Shown one piece after another: positions 52,208-60,350 of a stretch of 64,000 bases of DNA. The DNA is from Crocinitomicaceae bacterium. GTDB lineage: Bacteria > Bacteroidota > Bacteroidia > Flavobacteriales_D > Crocinitomicaceae. Under the pieces are notes generated by a model. It had not been told where the DNA came from. It worked only from the letters and a program-made list of their open reading frames with translations, and did not search any database. The position numbers and the translations under genes were made by a program. Where the stretch lies: positions 1,488,001 through 1,552,000 of the forward strand of contig JADJGJ010000001.1 of the NCBI GenBank assembly GCA_016708105.1. Reading direction: 5' to 3'. Each line of letters begins with the position of its first letter. Position 1 is the first letter of the stretch.

Positions 52208-53853
52208 TAATCGTAAGTATCTATTGGTAAATTTTCATTAATCGCTCTCAAATGAAACGGAGAAGGCGTAACAAGTCTCTTTAATCCTGTCCCCTTACTT
52301 ATTCCTGAAGGTTCAATTGTAAAACCCCAGGTGAAGGTTATTAGTATATCAGGGTCACCGATATTATTAATTTTTATTAATGATGTTTGAGCCTGCCAGT
52401 TTACAGTAAAATCAGGATGTGCTTTTCTTCCTGGAACATCATCAATTTTCATCGCACCATTTTCATACCTGATATGAGATATAATTGCGTCCCTGTCTAC
52501 AATATCTACAAATTCCACCTGTGTTCCTGCAGGTGTTAATTCATTGTAACCTGCATCTACATCATAGTTATTGGTCACAGTCTGTATCCATCTATATGGA
52601 CTATTTTGCTGTGTAAGTTCCACTGTTTTATCAAACGGAGTAAAACTCAAATCAATTACAACTCCATAACGCCCAGTATCTGGATCAGGGTATTCTGAGT
52701 ACTCAATAATTTCTATTTCGCCAAATGGAGTTTGAATTTTATCTCCTAACTTAAAAATTTCTTCTAGAAATTTTTTACAATCAAAGTCGGGCTTATAGAT
52801 ACCATAATTCAATCTTTCATCATCAGTTTCTATCTCAAAATAATTTTGATAAAAAATTACGTTTTCGAATGTTAGTGATGATATTCTAAAAGTTGGAGAT
52901 ATATCCGCATAAGTTGCTGGTAATGCAGCCTGTATTTTTCGCTCAATAAATTTGCTAAATACATGCGGATATGTAAAAGTATATAGTCGGCAAAAAACTC
53001 TTCTTATATCTAAAAATTTTAAAGTGATTTTATCTTCCTTTACATAAGAGGTTTTTAAAACAGGATTTATAATGTTCTTGAGCATGTCGTCAGTAAAACT
53101 AAGACTGCTGAAATTAAATATTACATCATTTGTCAATCCAGCTCTTTTGTATGCCACATTGCTTCTAATTTTTGCTAAAAGTTTATTCGTGAGCTTCCAA
53201 AAGTTACATCCCCAAATTTTTACTATTCCTTCTGGATGAAAAGCAGCTTTGAACGCAACTATCCTATCTGCGTTATCTGGCCAGGCCGTCAAATTATAAA
53301 ATGTAGTAAAATCCCACATGCGCATATCATAATCATTTGGATCGTACCCTAGCGAAACAACATCAATTTCGTTGCCTAAGAAATCGGTGTAATTAGAAGA
53401 TTCTTGAGCGCTGTTTAGCAAAATTGGCCCATCAAGATATGCATGTGAAAAAACACTCAACTCCTTCAAAGTTTCTGGATTGGAGGTACCAATCATTTCA
53501 ATGAGTTCGTAAATAGTTCTTTTTGAAATAATATTCTTTTGATTTGGATGAAATCTGATTTTTTTTCCATCACCATTCACATCAAAATAATTTGAGAATA
53601 CAACTGGATCAAATGTTTTAAAAATAGTAGTGTTTTTACTATGAGTGCTCGTAGCTGAATTAAACAAATAGGAAATCAAATGTATTTTCCCTCTTCTTAT
53701 ATCAACGACATAAAAATTCAAATCTTCATTACTCTTCTCTTTAGAATAAAGCTTTTCAAGTTGTTTATTACAATAGTGCAGAAAATCAGTTGGAGTTTTC
53801 TTTAGAAAAATCGGGACATAATCAACACCAGCAACCAGCACAAAATTTTTCAT
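52207..53853 (-). CDS. Hypothetical 548-aa protein with a possible clan-CD peptidase signature
   Basis: No signal peptide. The N-terminus starts as a buried strand (F-V-L-V-A-G-V-D-Y). A hydrophobic strand ends in a histidine (L-S-V-F-S-H137-A-Y-L-D-G-P), and ~75 residues later another ends in a cysteine (I-V-K-I-W-G-C216-N). Strand-His and strand-Cys in this order is the hallmark of caspase-like proteases. The remaining 330 residues (beta-rich; I-W-type repeats, F-T-W-G-F-T-I-E-P at the end) are unknown. It sits between two genes for secreted proteins, three bases after the first and overlapping the second. Confidence 0.65.
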   Translation of the reverse strand: MKNFVLVAGVDYVPIFLKKTPTDFLHYCNKQLEKLYSKEKSNEDLNFYVVDIRRGKIHLISYLFNSATSTHSKNTTIFKTFDPVVFSNYFDVNGDGKKIRFHPNQKNIISKRTIYELIEMIGTSNPETLKELSVFSHAYLDGPILLNSAQESSNYTDFLGNEIDVVSLGYDPNDYDMRMWDFTTFYNLTAWPDNADRIVAFKAAFHPEGIVKIWGCNFWKLTNKLLAKIRSNVAYKRAGLTNDVIFNFSSLSFTDDMLKNIINPVLKTSYVKEDKITLKFLDIRRVFCRLYTFTYPHVFSKFIERKIQAALPATYADISPTFRISSLTFENVIFYQNYFEIETDDERLNYGIYKPDFDCKKFLEEIFKLGDKIQTPFGEIEIIEYSEYPDPDTGRYGVVIDLSFTPFDKTVELTQQNSPYRWIQTVTNNYDVDAGYNELTPAGTQVEFVDIVDRDAIISHIRYENGAMKIDDVPGRKAHPDFTVNWQAQTSLIKINNIGDPDILITFTWGFTIEPSGISKGTGLKRLVTPSPFHLRAINENLPIDTYD

Positions 53854-53856
53854 GGC

Positions 53857-54906
53857 TTACAAATTGAGGTTAATTAAATAATCAACATTAATTAAAGTCA
53901 ATTCTTCTGTTGTAACACTATTATCACCAATCAAGTAGGATGATGAAATAGCATCGAGATGTTTTTGGTCAATCGCAATTTTGATATTATAGACCTGTAG
54001 ACCTAGAACATTCCAATAATAAGGATGTAAACCGCAGTGTTTTTTTCGAAACATCCGATAAGGATATAATGAAGCTGACTGGATTATTCTTTCGTTTTTA
54101 GAACAAGAGGATATGATTTTTTCATTTTTTGATAAATAATAATAGCTAACTCCATACTTCATTCCATTCTTGCACACTACGATGGAATCAATAACCCTTT
54201 CAAAATAAACAAAGTTGACTGGCTCACTCGTATCTGTAGAATTTTCGTTTGAATAATATTCTATCGTATCCAATTTGTAGTGCAATTCTGTAATTGGTGC
54301 ATCTGAATATGGAGTTTCAATTTTTTTTTCATTAACAAAATATAATATTTCGATTCCAAGGTCAAAAACGTTTTTTGAAACTACTGTTAGTTTATTCTGA
54401 TAGTAACGAAACGTAAGAACAAACGAGTTGAATTTTTTTAAATAATTAGAAAAATAATCATCGTTCGATATTGCTTTCTCCGGTTCGTTACGTTCATTAT
54501 GATTGTTGAAAAGATAATAGTGGCGATCAACTCGTTCTGAGAGCATTTCTGATTTCGTTCTAACTATAACGAAACTATCATCCCCACCAGATTTGCCTTT
54601 TATGAAAATGCACCTCTTTCTTTCAAGATTTATTGTGGCAGAATAAACAATAGAATCAATCTCTATTTTAGGGTCAATAGAACTTAAGATCAAATCAAAT
54701 GCAGAAATAGTTAAACTATCCAACGCAGATTTATTTGAAGCGAATAAATCTGTCAAATTTTTGGCATTGAAAGTCTCATCAGGTGATTTGTTCGTTGAGT
54801 AAAAAAAAATTAATGTATCACTTTCTGTAGAAATAACAGTATTCTGACCCCGTGCTATCGCATAGCATGAAATCAACAAAAAAAGTATAAGATTAATTTT
54901 TCTCAA
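53857..54906 (-). CDS. Hypothetical secreted protein, 349 aa
   Basis: A signal peptide (L-I-L-F-L-L-I-S-C-Y-A-I-A-R-G-Q) and a soluble domain rich in Tyr, Asn and Ser with beta character; two cysteines near the C-terminal third (S-S-C-S-K, K-K-H-C-G-L). No motif recognised. Downstream of the 968-aa gene (198-base gap) and 3 bases before the 548-aa gene, so it belongs to the same run. Base composition is AT-rich, as in the other cargo genes. Confidence 0.65.
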   Translation of the reverse strand: MRKINLILFLLISCYAIARGQNTVISTESDTLIFFYSTNKSPDETFNAKNLTDLFASNKSALDSLTISAFDLILSSIDPKIEIDSIVYSATINLERKRCIFIKGKSGGDDSFVIVRTKSEMLSERVDRHYYLFNNHNERNEPEKAISNDDYFSNYLKKFNSFVLTFRYYQNKLTVVSKNVFDLGIEILYFVNEKKIETPYSDAPITELHYKLDTIEYYSNENSTDTSEPVNFVYFERVIDSIVVCKNGMKYGVSYYYLSKNEKIISSCSKNERIIQSASLYPYRMFRKKHCGLHPYYWNVLGLQVYNIKIAIDQKHLDAISSSYLIGDNSVTTEELTLINVDYLINLNL

Positions 54907-55104
54907 AATCGTTACTAACTTAAATTCATAACAAGGACGATATTATAAATACCATACTTCATTTTTCTGTGTTAATTATATTGAGTTCATCAATTACTAA
55001 ATATAATGTACGCCAATCATGCCGCAATTACCAAAACTCGAAAGACGAGATTAAGCATTTTGATATGAAATTGGGCAGATTATTCTCGATTTAGTGAGAA
55101 CAAA

Positions 55105-58011
55105 CTATGAGCCTGGTAAATCCTCAGGAATAACACCCGTCAGCATAACCATATTAGTTGGTATACGAGTTTCCCAAGCTGCTCCAATTGGCTCACCGTC
55201 CACATTATTCTCTTGTGCTTGAATTTCCTCAACAATTGATAAATAAAGTTCATCATCAATTGCAGGTAACTCTTCGCCCATCCATATTTCTCCAGTATTC
55301 AGATAATGTAACATTGCTTCGGTAAACTTAGGGTGCACCGGTACAACAACTCTTGCATATCCAGCCTTTAGAAATTCTGAAAAAACTTGATCGGTATCGC
55401 CTAATTGTTTGATGGTCGTCCAGCGCTCTTTTCGTCCCCAGAAATAAGGGTAGAATAAATAAGTCATATTATACCATTCTATGGACTGTTCAAAGAATTT
55501 TACAAAAATTCCTTCATTCAAAGCCTCGTTAAAATCCATTTCAGGATTTCCGTTTGAAGCTCGTTGCATCGAGTTAAATCCATCAAATCTTTGAAGAGTC
55601 AAAAGTTCAAGCGCCCATTTTTTCAATTCAGTCTGTTCAGTTTTTCTATTCTCAATCGGATTCTGCCCTGAAATGGTAATTCCTGCCTCCGCTCCAGCAA
55701 CTTGATTATCATATTCGGCCTTCTGCTGATTGTAAGCATTAATAATTGAATTGTATGCGGCTAATTGCCATTTTTCATAACCACTGGTTGATAGTTTACA
55801 AAGCACTTCAACATTAATGGCATACTCTTCAAAATGCCCTCTAAATGAAAATGGAACAAATCCGGTTTCTCCATCTAACGCAATGGATATGTTTGATGGT
55901 GCACCAACTGAAAATGGTTTTCGTCCTATATTTCCTCCAATATACCTCCCGCTTCCATATGAGAATGCGATTCCCAAAAAAGCAGTATCTGCTTGATAGC
56001 CATCAGGCACTGTAAGATCATTAAAGTCCTTGTCATACCATTCTTTACCACCAGGAGTATAATCTAATGAGTAAGCTTTCGAGGTAGTCGTAAACTCTTG
56101 CGGTGGAGCAGGTATATCTTGAGCTTTATAAAGTGCTGCCCATAAATGATAATTCGTTCTATTTATGTCTTTGTGTGATTTTAAAGAGGCTGTTATTACA
56201 CCGTCAGTATATTCTCTTGGATCAATAGGTTTTTCAATTGTAACACCTTCTTTTTTCGAAAATGCGTTGCTGTAAATGTGATAAGCTGCTGGTTCTGGTA
56301 TTAAAAACTCAAGCATCAATCGCTTACCAAGATTGTAAACTTGGTTGGTATAAACCTTATCTACCCAATAGTAAAAGCCGTTGATGTGTTCCGTGCTCTG
56401 TGAGTTGTCAATTTTGTGAAGATTTGTAACCTCAACTTCATTGATTGTTGTTATTGAACGTCTTTCAAGTATTCTTTCCTGTATTCTACTTGTCGCTTCT
56501 TGAGTAATTTCTTTAGCATTATTAACCGCAGTAGAGGTCGCCTCTGATGCGGAGGAGGCTGTGGCATAACCCACATTGGCAGTAAGACTCACTGGACCAT
56601 AGGAAGCACTCAACGAAACTCCTGCATCAAATTGTGTTGATTGAGAAACTAACGTATTTATTTCTTTGGAAAGTTCAAAACGATCACTTGTTTTTGTATT
56701 TGTTTCGGTTTCTTCGTTTCGTTCACTTTCGGTAAATAAAGTTTCTTCTCTTGTTTTTAAATTTCGATGAGTTTTTTCTTTGGTTTCTTTTGCAAGCACA
56801 TTTTCAATATGAGCAATTTCATCCGCTTCATAGCGAACAAGTTCTTGTCTGATAATGTTAGCATAACCAGTACCTAAAACTTGTACATAAGTTTTCTTTG
56901 GATTTTCGGCTATGAGTTGATGCAATAATTCACAATGGGTAACAGCTCCAGTTGGACTACAAATTACATCTTCATATACAGCATTATTTACAGCAATAAG
57001 TGTATTTCCAATAATAACCACATGCTGAGGTTTTGAAAACTGCATTAGAGCTGCGGCTACTTTTCCAATTCTACCATCAATCTTTTTTGTTGCAAAAAGA
57101 ACGTTGATTTCTTCTCCTGGTATTCTCAAATCAACTTTCAATACATTTTTTGTAGCTGTTGAGAGAGCAGTAAAATATTCTTCAGTCAATTCTTCAGCAA
57201 AACCCACATCTAAATAACTTTGATATGACTCTTCTGGATCAATTTCAATATTATTTCGAACATTATTACCCTTTTGCTTATCTTCATCGAGGGGGTATTT
57301 CAAACTATTTTTGAATTGCTCTTCAGTTAATCTGACCTTTTTTAACTTTTGAATTTGAAATTCATAAGCATCCATTATTTCTTCTCTGGCACTTTGAAAC
57401 TTATTAAGCTCTGCTAAAAGCGCCTCGTAAGTGCTGTCGGGAGTATCAATGGGTGGAGCTGGTTCTTCAACAATCTTTTTTGGTAATGGAAATATTGGTT
57501 TCGGAAATACTAAATGCGATTTTTTCCAAAAATTGAGAATTTTAAGTTTTGTATTTAATGTGGTGTCTTGGATTTTTTTTAAAAGACCTATTAATCTGGT
57601 GGCAAGTATCAAATCATTAGTTAATGGATTTATTTTATTCTGAATGAAATGAGCAATGGCATTGTCCCAAAATTTTGATTCGTGTGCAACACTTCCAAAA
57701 GTAAAGTCACCAGGTGCCTGTATCGTTGTGTGATCGCTTGTACTAAGCATTTCTACCAACGTATCAAATTCCGGAAATAAGGCAAGTAAATCTGCCTTTT
57801 CACTTATGGCATCTGCATTTGTATCCAAATATTCCTGGGCGATTGTCTCAAATTCAGTCAAGGGTTCCTCATTTGTTACGGCATCATTCAAGTCGGTTAC
57901 CAAATCGCTGGGGGTAACATCGTAAGTAACCAAATAATTTTCAACAATATCAGTAGGTACTTTTACAATATTACCGACTACCATGTGAGGATAAAATGAT
58001 TTTTGTGCCAT
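55105..58011 (-). CDS. Large cargo protein (968 aa), Ser/Thr/Ala-rich central module, function unknown
   Basis: No signal peptide (M-A-Q-K-S-F-Y-P-H). Residues 1-290 are mostly helical. A compact alpha/beta part covers ~290-390 (V-V-I-I-G-N-T-L-I-A-V-N-N-A). A charged Glu/Thr coiled-coil stretch (~395-455; R-E-E-T-x-F-T-E-S-E-R) comes next. An alternating small-residue segment (463-495; A-G-V-S-L-S-A-S-Y-G-P-V-S-L-T-A) and then an Arg/Glu helix lead to Y-Y-W-V-D-K-V-Y-T-N-Q-V-Y-N-L-G-K-R-L-M and E-F-L-I-P-E-P. The 622-aa protein at 60-62 kb has the same order in its centre. I cannot name the family; a pore or tail-like structural protein is speculation. Confidence 0.7.
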   Translation of the reverse strand: MAQKSFYPHMVVGNIVKVPTDIVENYLVTYDVTPSDLVTDLNDAVTNEEPLTEFETIAQEYLDTNADAISEKADLLALFPEFDTLVEMLSTSDHTTIQAPGDFTFGSVAHESKFWDNAIAHFIQNKINPLTNDLILATRLIGLLKKIQDTTLNTKLKILNFWKKSHLVFPKPIFPLPKKIVEEPAPPIDTPDSTYEALLAELNKFQSAREEIMDAYEFQIQKLKKVRLTEEQFKNSLKYPLDEDKQKGNNVRNNIEIDPEESYQSYLDVGFAEELTEEYFTALSTATKNVLKVDLRIPGEEINVLFATKKIDGRIGKVAAALMQFSKPQHVVIIGNTLIAVNNAVYEDVICSPTGAVTHCELLHQLIAENPKKTYVQVLGTGYANIIRQELVRYEADEIAHIENVLAKETKEKTHRNLKTREETLFTESERNEETETNTKTSDRFELSKEINTLVSQSTQFDAGVSLSASYGPVSLTANVGYATASSASEATSTAVNNAKEITQEATSRIQERILERRSITTINEVEVTNLHKIDNSQSTEHINGFYYWVDKVYTNQVYNLGKRLMLEFLIPEPAAYHIYSNAFSKKEGVTIEKPIDPREYTDGVITASLKSHKDINRTNYHLWAALYKAQDIPAPPQEFTTTSKAYSLDYTPGGKEWYDKDFNDLTVPDGYQADTAFLGIAFSYGSGRYIGGNIGRKPFSVGAPSNISIALDGETGFVPFSFRGHFEEYAINVEVLCKLSTSGYEKWQLAAYNSIINAYNQQKAEYDNQVAGAEAGITISGQNPIENRKTEQTELKKWALELLTLQRFDGFNSMQRASNGNPEMDFNEALNEGIFVKFFEQSIEWYNMTYLFYPYFWGRKERWTTIKQLGDTDQVFSEFLKAGYARVVVPVHPKFTEAMLHYLNTGEIWMGEELPAIDDELYLSIVEEIQAQENNVDGEPIGAAWETRIPTNMVMLTGVIPEDLPGS

Positions 58012-58416
58012 AGCTATCTAGTTTATAATTTTTATTTGTCAATAATTTAAATTCCTTCCAAAATATTACCCTTATAAATTCCACCAAAATCTGCTAAAAT
58101 TTATGAACATTAAAAGTAACTCATAAATTAGAAGATAATTATATGATGTTAATAAATTTATTTAAAATCGATTCAGATAACTAAAAATAGATTTTGTCAT
58201 ACAATTTGTTTATTCGTTGTTTTCAAATTACCTTTCTTATTGTGTATGTTTATTCTTTATAATGTGATAGTAATCAACGGATTACTATAGCATGTGTTTT
58301 TTGACATTATCATGTATTATAGAATTAACTTTTTATACGAGATCCAGCTATGATTTCTTGGAAATCGATTCTGCCTGTATGCGTTCCGATTTGCGTAAAT
58401 TAAAGATATTTCTACT
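58012..58416. other. AT-rich gap upstream of the 968-aa gene
   Basis: About 400 bases with no credible frame. It must hold the promoter of the minus-strand run, but no clear TAnnTTTG could be fixed. I see no other structure. Confidence 0.5.
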
Positions 58417-58690
58417 CCCTTTGCCTTCGGCACAGGTCGCAATTTGCTCCGCTTCCCCACTACGTTGAGGCTCGTTCCTCACCACGCTGTTTCTTGCTTT
58501 TACCCCTTCCCCGTTTCACTGAGAGTCGTTCCTCCTCTCGCTGATGTTGAGCTTTGCTCCCTTAGCCTGCGGCACAGGTCGCAAAATGCTCCGCTTCCCC
58601 ACTACGTTGAGGCTCGTTCCTTACCTCGCTGTTTCTTGGTTTCACCGCTTCCCCGCTTCGCTGAGAGTCGTTCCTCCTCTCGCTGATTTA
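58417..58690. repeat. Composite repeat (family C), copy 1
   Basis: Units recur within it: GCCTGCGGCACAGGTCGCA, then GCTCCGCTTCCCCACTACGT and TTGAGGCTCGTTCCTCACC, then CGCTTCGCTGAGAGTCGTTC with CTCCTCTCGCTGAT. GAGAG and CTCTC pair as hairpin arms in the last unit. Other copies are at 59626-59852 and 63474-63552. Frames through it are artefacts. Confidence 0.85.
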
Positions 58691-58712
58691 CCAAATCGAC
58701 TAACTAAAATTG

Positions 58713-58720
58713 TATATTTG
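58713..58720 (+). promoter_or_regulatory. -7 box (TATATTTG) of the M41-like peptidase gene
   Basis: An exact TAnnTTTG match 15 bases before the ATG at 58736 and 22 bases after the end of repeat copy 1. Confidence 0.7.
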
Positions 58721-58735
58721 AGTAAACAACTTAAA

Positions 58736-59341
58736 ATGACATCAACAAATTGGCATGAGGCAGGCCATGTCGTTTTTGCAAATATCTTCAAGGACTATAT
58801 TGTAATCCAAGAAGTAACTATTATTCCTGGTGACTATGGAAAAGGTGGAGTTCGAATTGGGACAATTAAATCTAGTGCTGATGAAACAATATTAGACCAT
58901 TTTCATTGGGTTGTTGCAAATCTGGCAGGACTAGTAGTAGAGTTTGCAACAGAGAATAGAGAAGACGACAAAATTTTTGTCAAGATTCTTTCATATCTCG
59001 CAAAACGGTTGGATCCAAATGACAATACCACGGATTCATTTGACGGAGATTTCGAACATATGCAAGATGCACTAAATATAATATCAACCACATTAGGAAA
59101 ATCAAAACAAGACATTCTAAGCGCAGCTATGATATTTATTGGAAGGCTATTATTGAGAGATGGAGAACTTTGGAAGGTTATTGATTCGCTGGCTTTAGAA
59201 TTAGAAAAGTCTAAATCAATAAACAACTCTGAACTTAATCATTTATTTAGCTCGCTTGGCTTCAATCAATTTATTGTAGAACATAAATTGGCTTTCATAG
59301 AGGAAAGCAAAGATTTGATTTTAACAAATGAAAACGATTAA
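58736..59341 (+). CDS. Stand-alone M41 (FtsH)-like zinc metallopeptidase domain
   Basis: The ~201-residue protein starts with the zinc motif almost at once: N-W-H7-E8-A-G-H11-V-V. I-I-P-G-D-Y-G-K-G-G matches the FtsH I-I-P-R-G region. V-A-N-L-A-G-L-V-V-E-F-A is the G-G-R-A-A-E-like helix, and D-G-D-F-E-H-M-Q-D-A offers the third zinc ligand (Asp) as in FtsH. The AAA+ domain and membrane anchor of FtsH are absent. What it cleaves is unknown. The upstream frame through the repeat is not coding. Confidence 0.8.
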   Translation: MTSTNWHEAGHVVFANIFKDYIVIQEVTIIPGDYGKGGVRIGTIKSSADETILDHFHWVVANLAGLVVEFATENREDDKIFVKILSYLAKRLDPNDNTTDSFDGDFEHMQDALNIISTTLGKSKQDILSAAMIFIGRLLLRDGELWKVIDSLALELEKSKSINNSELNHLFSSLGFNQFIVEHKLAFIEESKDLILTNEND

Positions 59342-59609
59342 AATGGTAATGAGAAAATTTTGGGAAATAATTTATGACGACAGCAAAAGAACAATTGAGG
59401 TAATTGGTTCCTCAACAGACGACACTCTTTTGACGAGCAATATTTCAGAAATGCAACAAGCAGGTATGCAAGTCCGTTGTTCAACGGGTGATATTTCATT
59501 TCCGAAAGAAGATATGAAAGTCGCTGGCTACACAAACGAAGACGATTTATACTCACGTTTGTTGAAGGAATATGAACAGTTGACAAAAAAACAATTGAAA
59601 CGTTGGTAA
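59328..59609 (+). CDS. Small partner protein (93 aa) of the M41-like peptidase
   Basis: It starts inside the peptidase gene (14-base overlap), so it is translated from the same message. ATGs at 59343 and 59349 are alternative starts. It is soluble and mixed alpha/beta (F-W-E-I-I-Y-D-D-S-K-R-T-I-E-V-I-G). No family recognised. Tight coupling suggests a regulator, inhibitor or substrate adaptor of the peptidase. Confidence 0.65.
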   Translation: MKTIKMVMRKFWEIIYDDSKRTIEVIGSSTDDTLLTSNISEMQQAGMQVRCSTGDISFPKEDMKVAGYTNEDDLYSRLLKEYEQLTKKQLKRW

Positions 59610-59625
59610 CATTTTTCACTGTTAC

Positions 59626-59852
59626 ACCGCTTCCCCACTACGTTGAGGCTCGTTCCTCACCACGCTGTTTCTTGGTTTCACCGCTTCCCCGTTTCACTGA
59701 GAGTCGTTCCTCCTCTCGCTGATTTTGAGCTATGCTCCCTTCGCCTGCGGCACAGGTCGCCCAATGCTCCGCTTCCCCACTACGTTGAGGCTCGTTCCTT
59801 ACCTCGCTGTTCTTGGTTTTACCGCTTCGCTGAGAGTCGTTCCACATCTGGC
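59626..59852. repeat. Composite repeat (family C), copy 2
   Basis: Same units as copy 1 in the same order (GCTTCCCCACTACGTTGAGG, GAGAGTCGTTCCTCCTCTCG, GCCTGCGGCACAGGTCGC). The two copies enclose the peptidase/93-aa pair like a cassette. The rest up to 59994 has no gene I trust. Confidence 0.85.
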
Positions 59853-59994
59853 TGATAGTATAGAGATTTCTAATTTCAATTGTAAGCACATTCTTTCCAA
59901 TATGTAAAAACTATCTAACCTCAACTTCTTTGCCAGTGGTTCAAAAAGGACAAAAGAAGATGAGTTTGAATAATTTTTAAAAATGTCACCCAAA

Positions 59995-60339
59995 TTAAGA
60001 AATTTTCGTTCGTTCAAAAAAATAGGAGTTGGAATCTGAGTTGTAAAAGATTAGTCTCCAACCTTGCTCATACAATTCATTTAAAACCTTAATCTGCGTT
60101 TGTTTTGTTAGAACGAACAAAGGAGTTTCTTTTATTTGCTCATTCGTCCACTGGACAATTGGTTGAAAAACTAAAGAGTCATTAGGATAATAAAAATAAA
60201 CACCTCTTAAATCATCGACATTATCACTATTAGACAAATAAAAATCAACCAGTAATAATTCCTTTCGTAAAGTATCACTGGTTTGTGCACCTAAATGTGA
60301 ATAGCAAATAAATGCAAGCAGAAAAAAAATCGTTTTCAT
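59995..60339 (-). CDS. Small secreted protein (114 aa) after the 622-aa gene
   Basis: A signal peptide (I-F-F-L-L-A-F-I-C-Y-S-H-L-G-A-Q) and about 95 residues of a mixed domain (V-D-F-Y-L-S-N-S-D; W-R-L-I-F-Y-N-S-D-S-N-S-Y-F-F). It starts 11 bases after the stop of the 622-aa gene, the same arrangement as the large 968-aa gene followed by a secreted protein. Function unknown. Confidence 0.65.
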   Translation of the reverse strand: MKTIFFLLAFICYSHLGAQTSDTLRKELLLVDFYLSNSDNVDDLRGVYFYYPNDSLVFQPIVQWTNEQIKETPLFVLTKQTQIKVLNELYEQGWRLIFYNSDSNSYFFERTKIS

Positions 60340-60350
60340 ACAAAATGAAT

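Noticed and set aside
58444..58735. N-terminal extension of the M41-like protein through repeat copy 1
   Set aside because: The extension is repeat-derived; a promoter box at 58713 and ATG at 58736 define the gene.
58417..59852. Integron-type attC sites
   Set aside because: No GTTRRRY/RYYYAAC pair was found at the repeat ends and no IntI-type integrase is in the window.
59799..60017. 72-codon minus-strand frame between repeat copy 2 and the 114-aa gene
   Set aside because: It runs into the repeat, lacks recognisable features and overlaps the end of the 114-aa gene.
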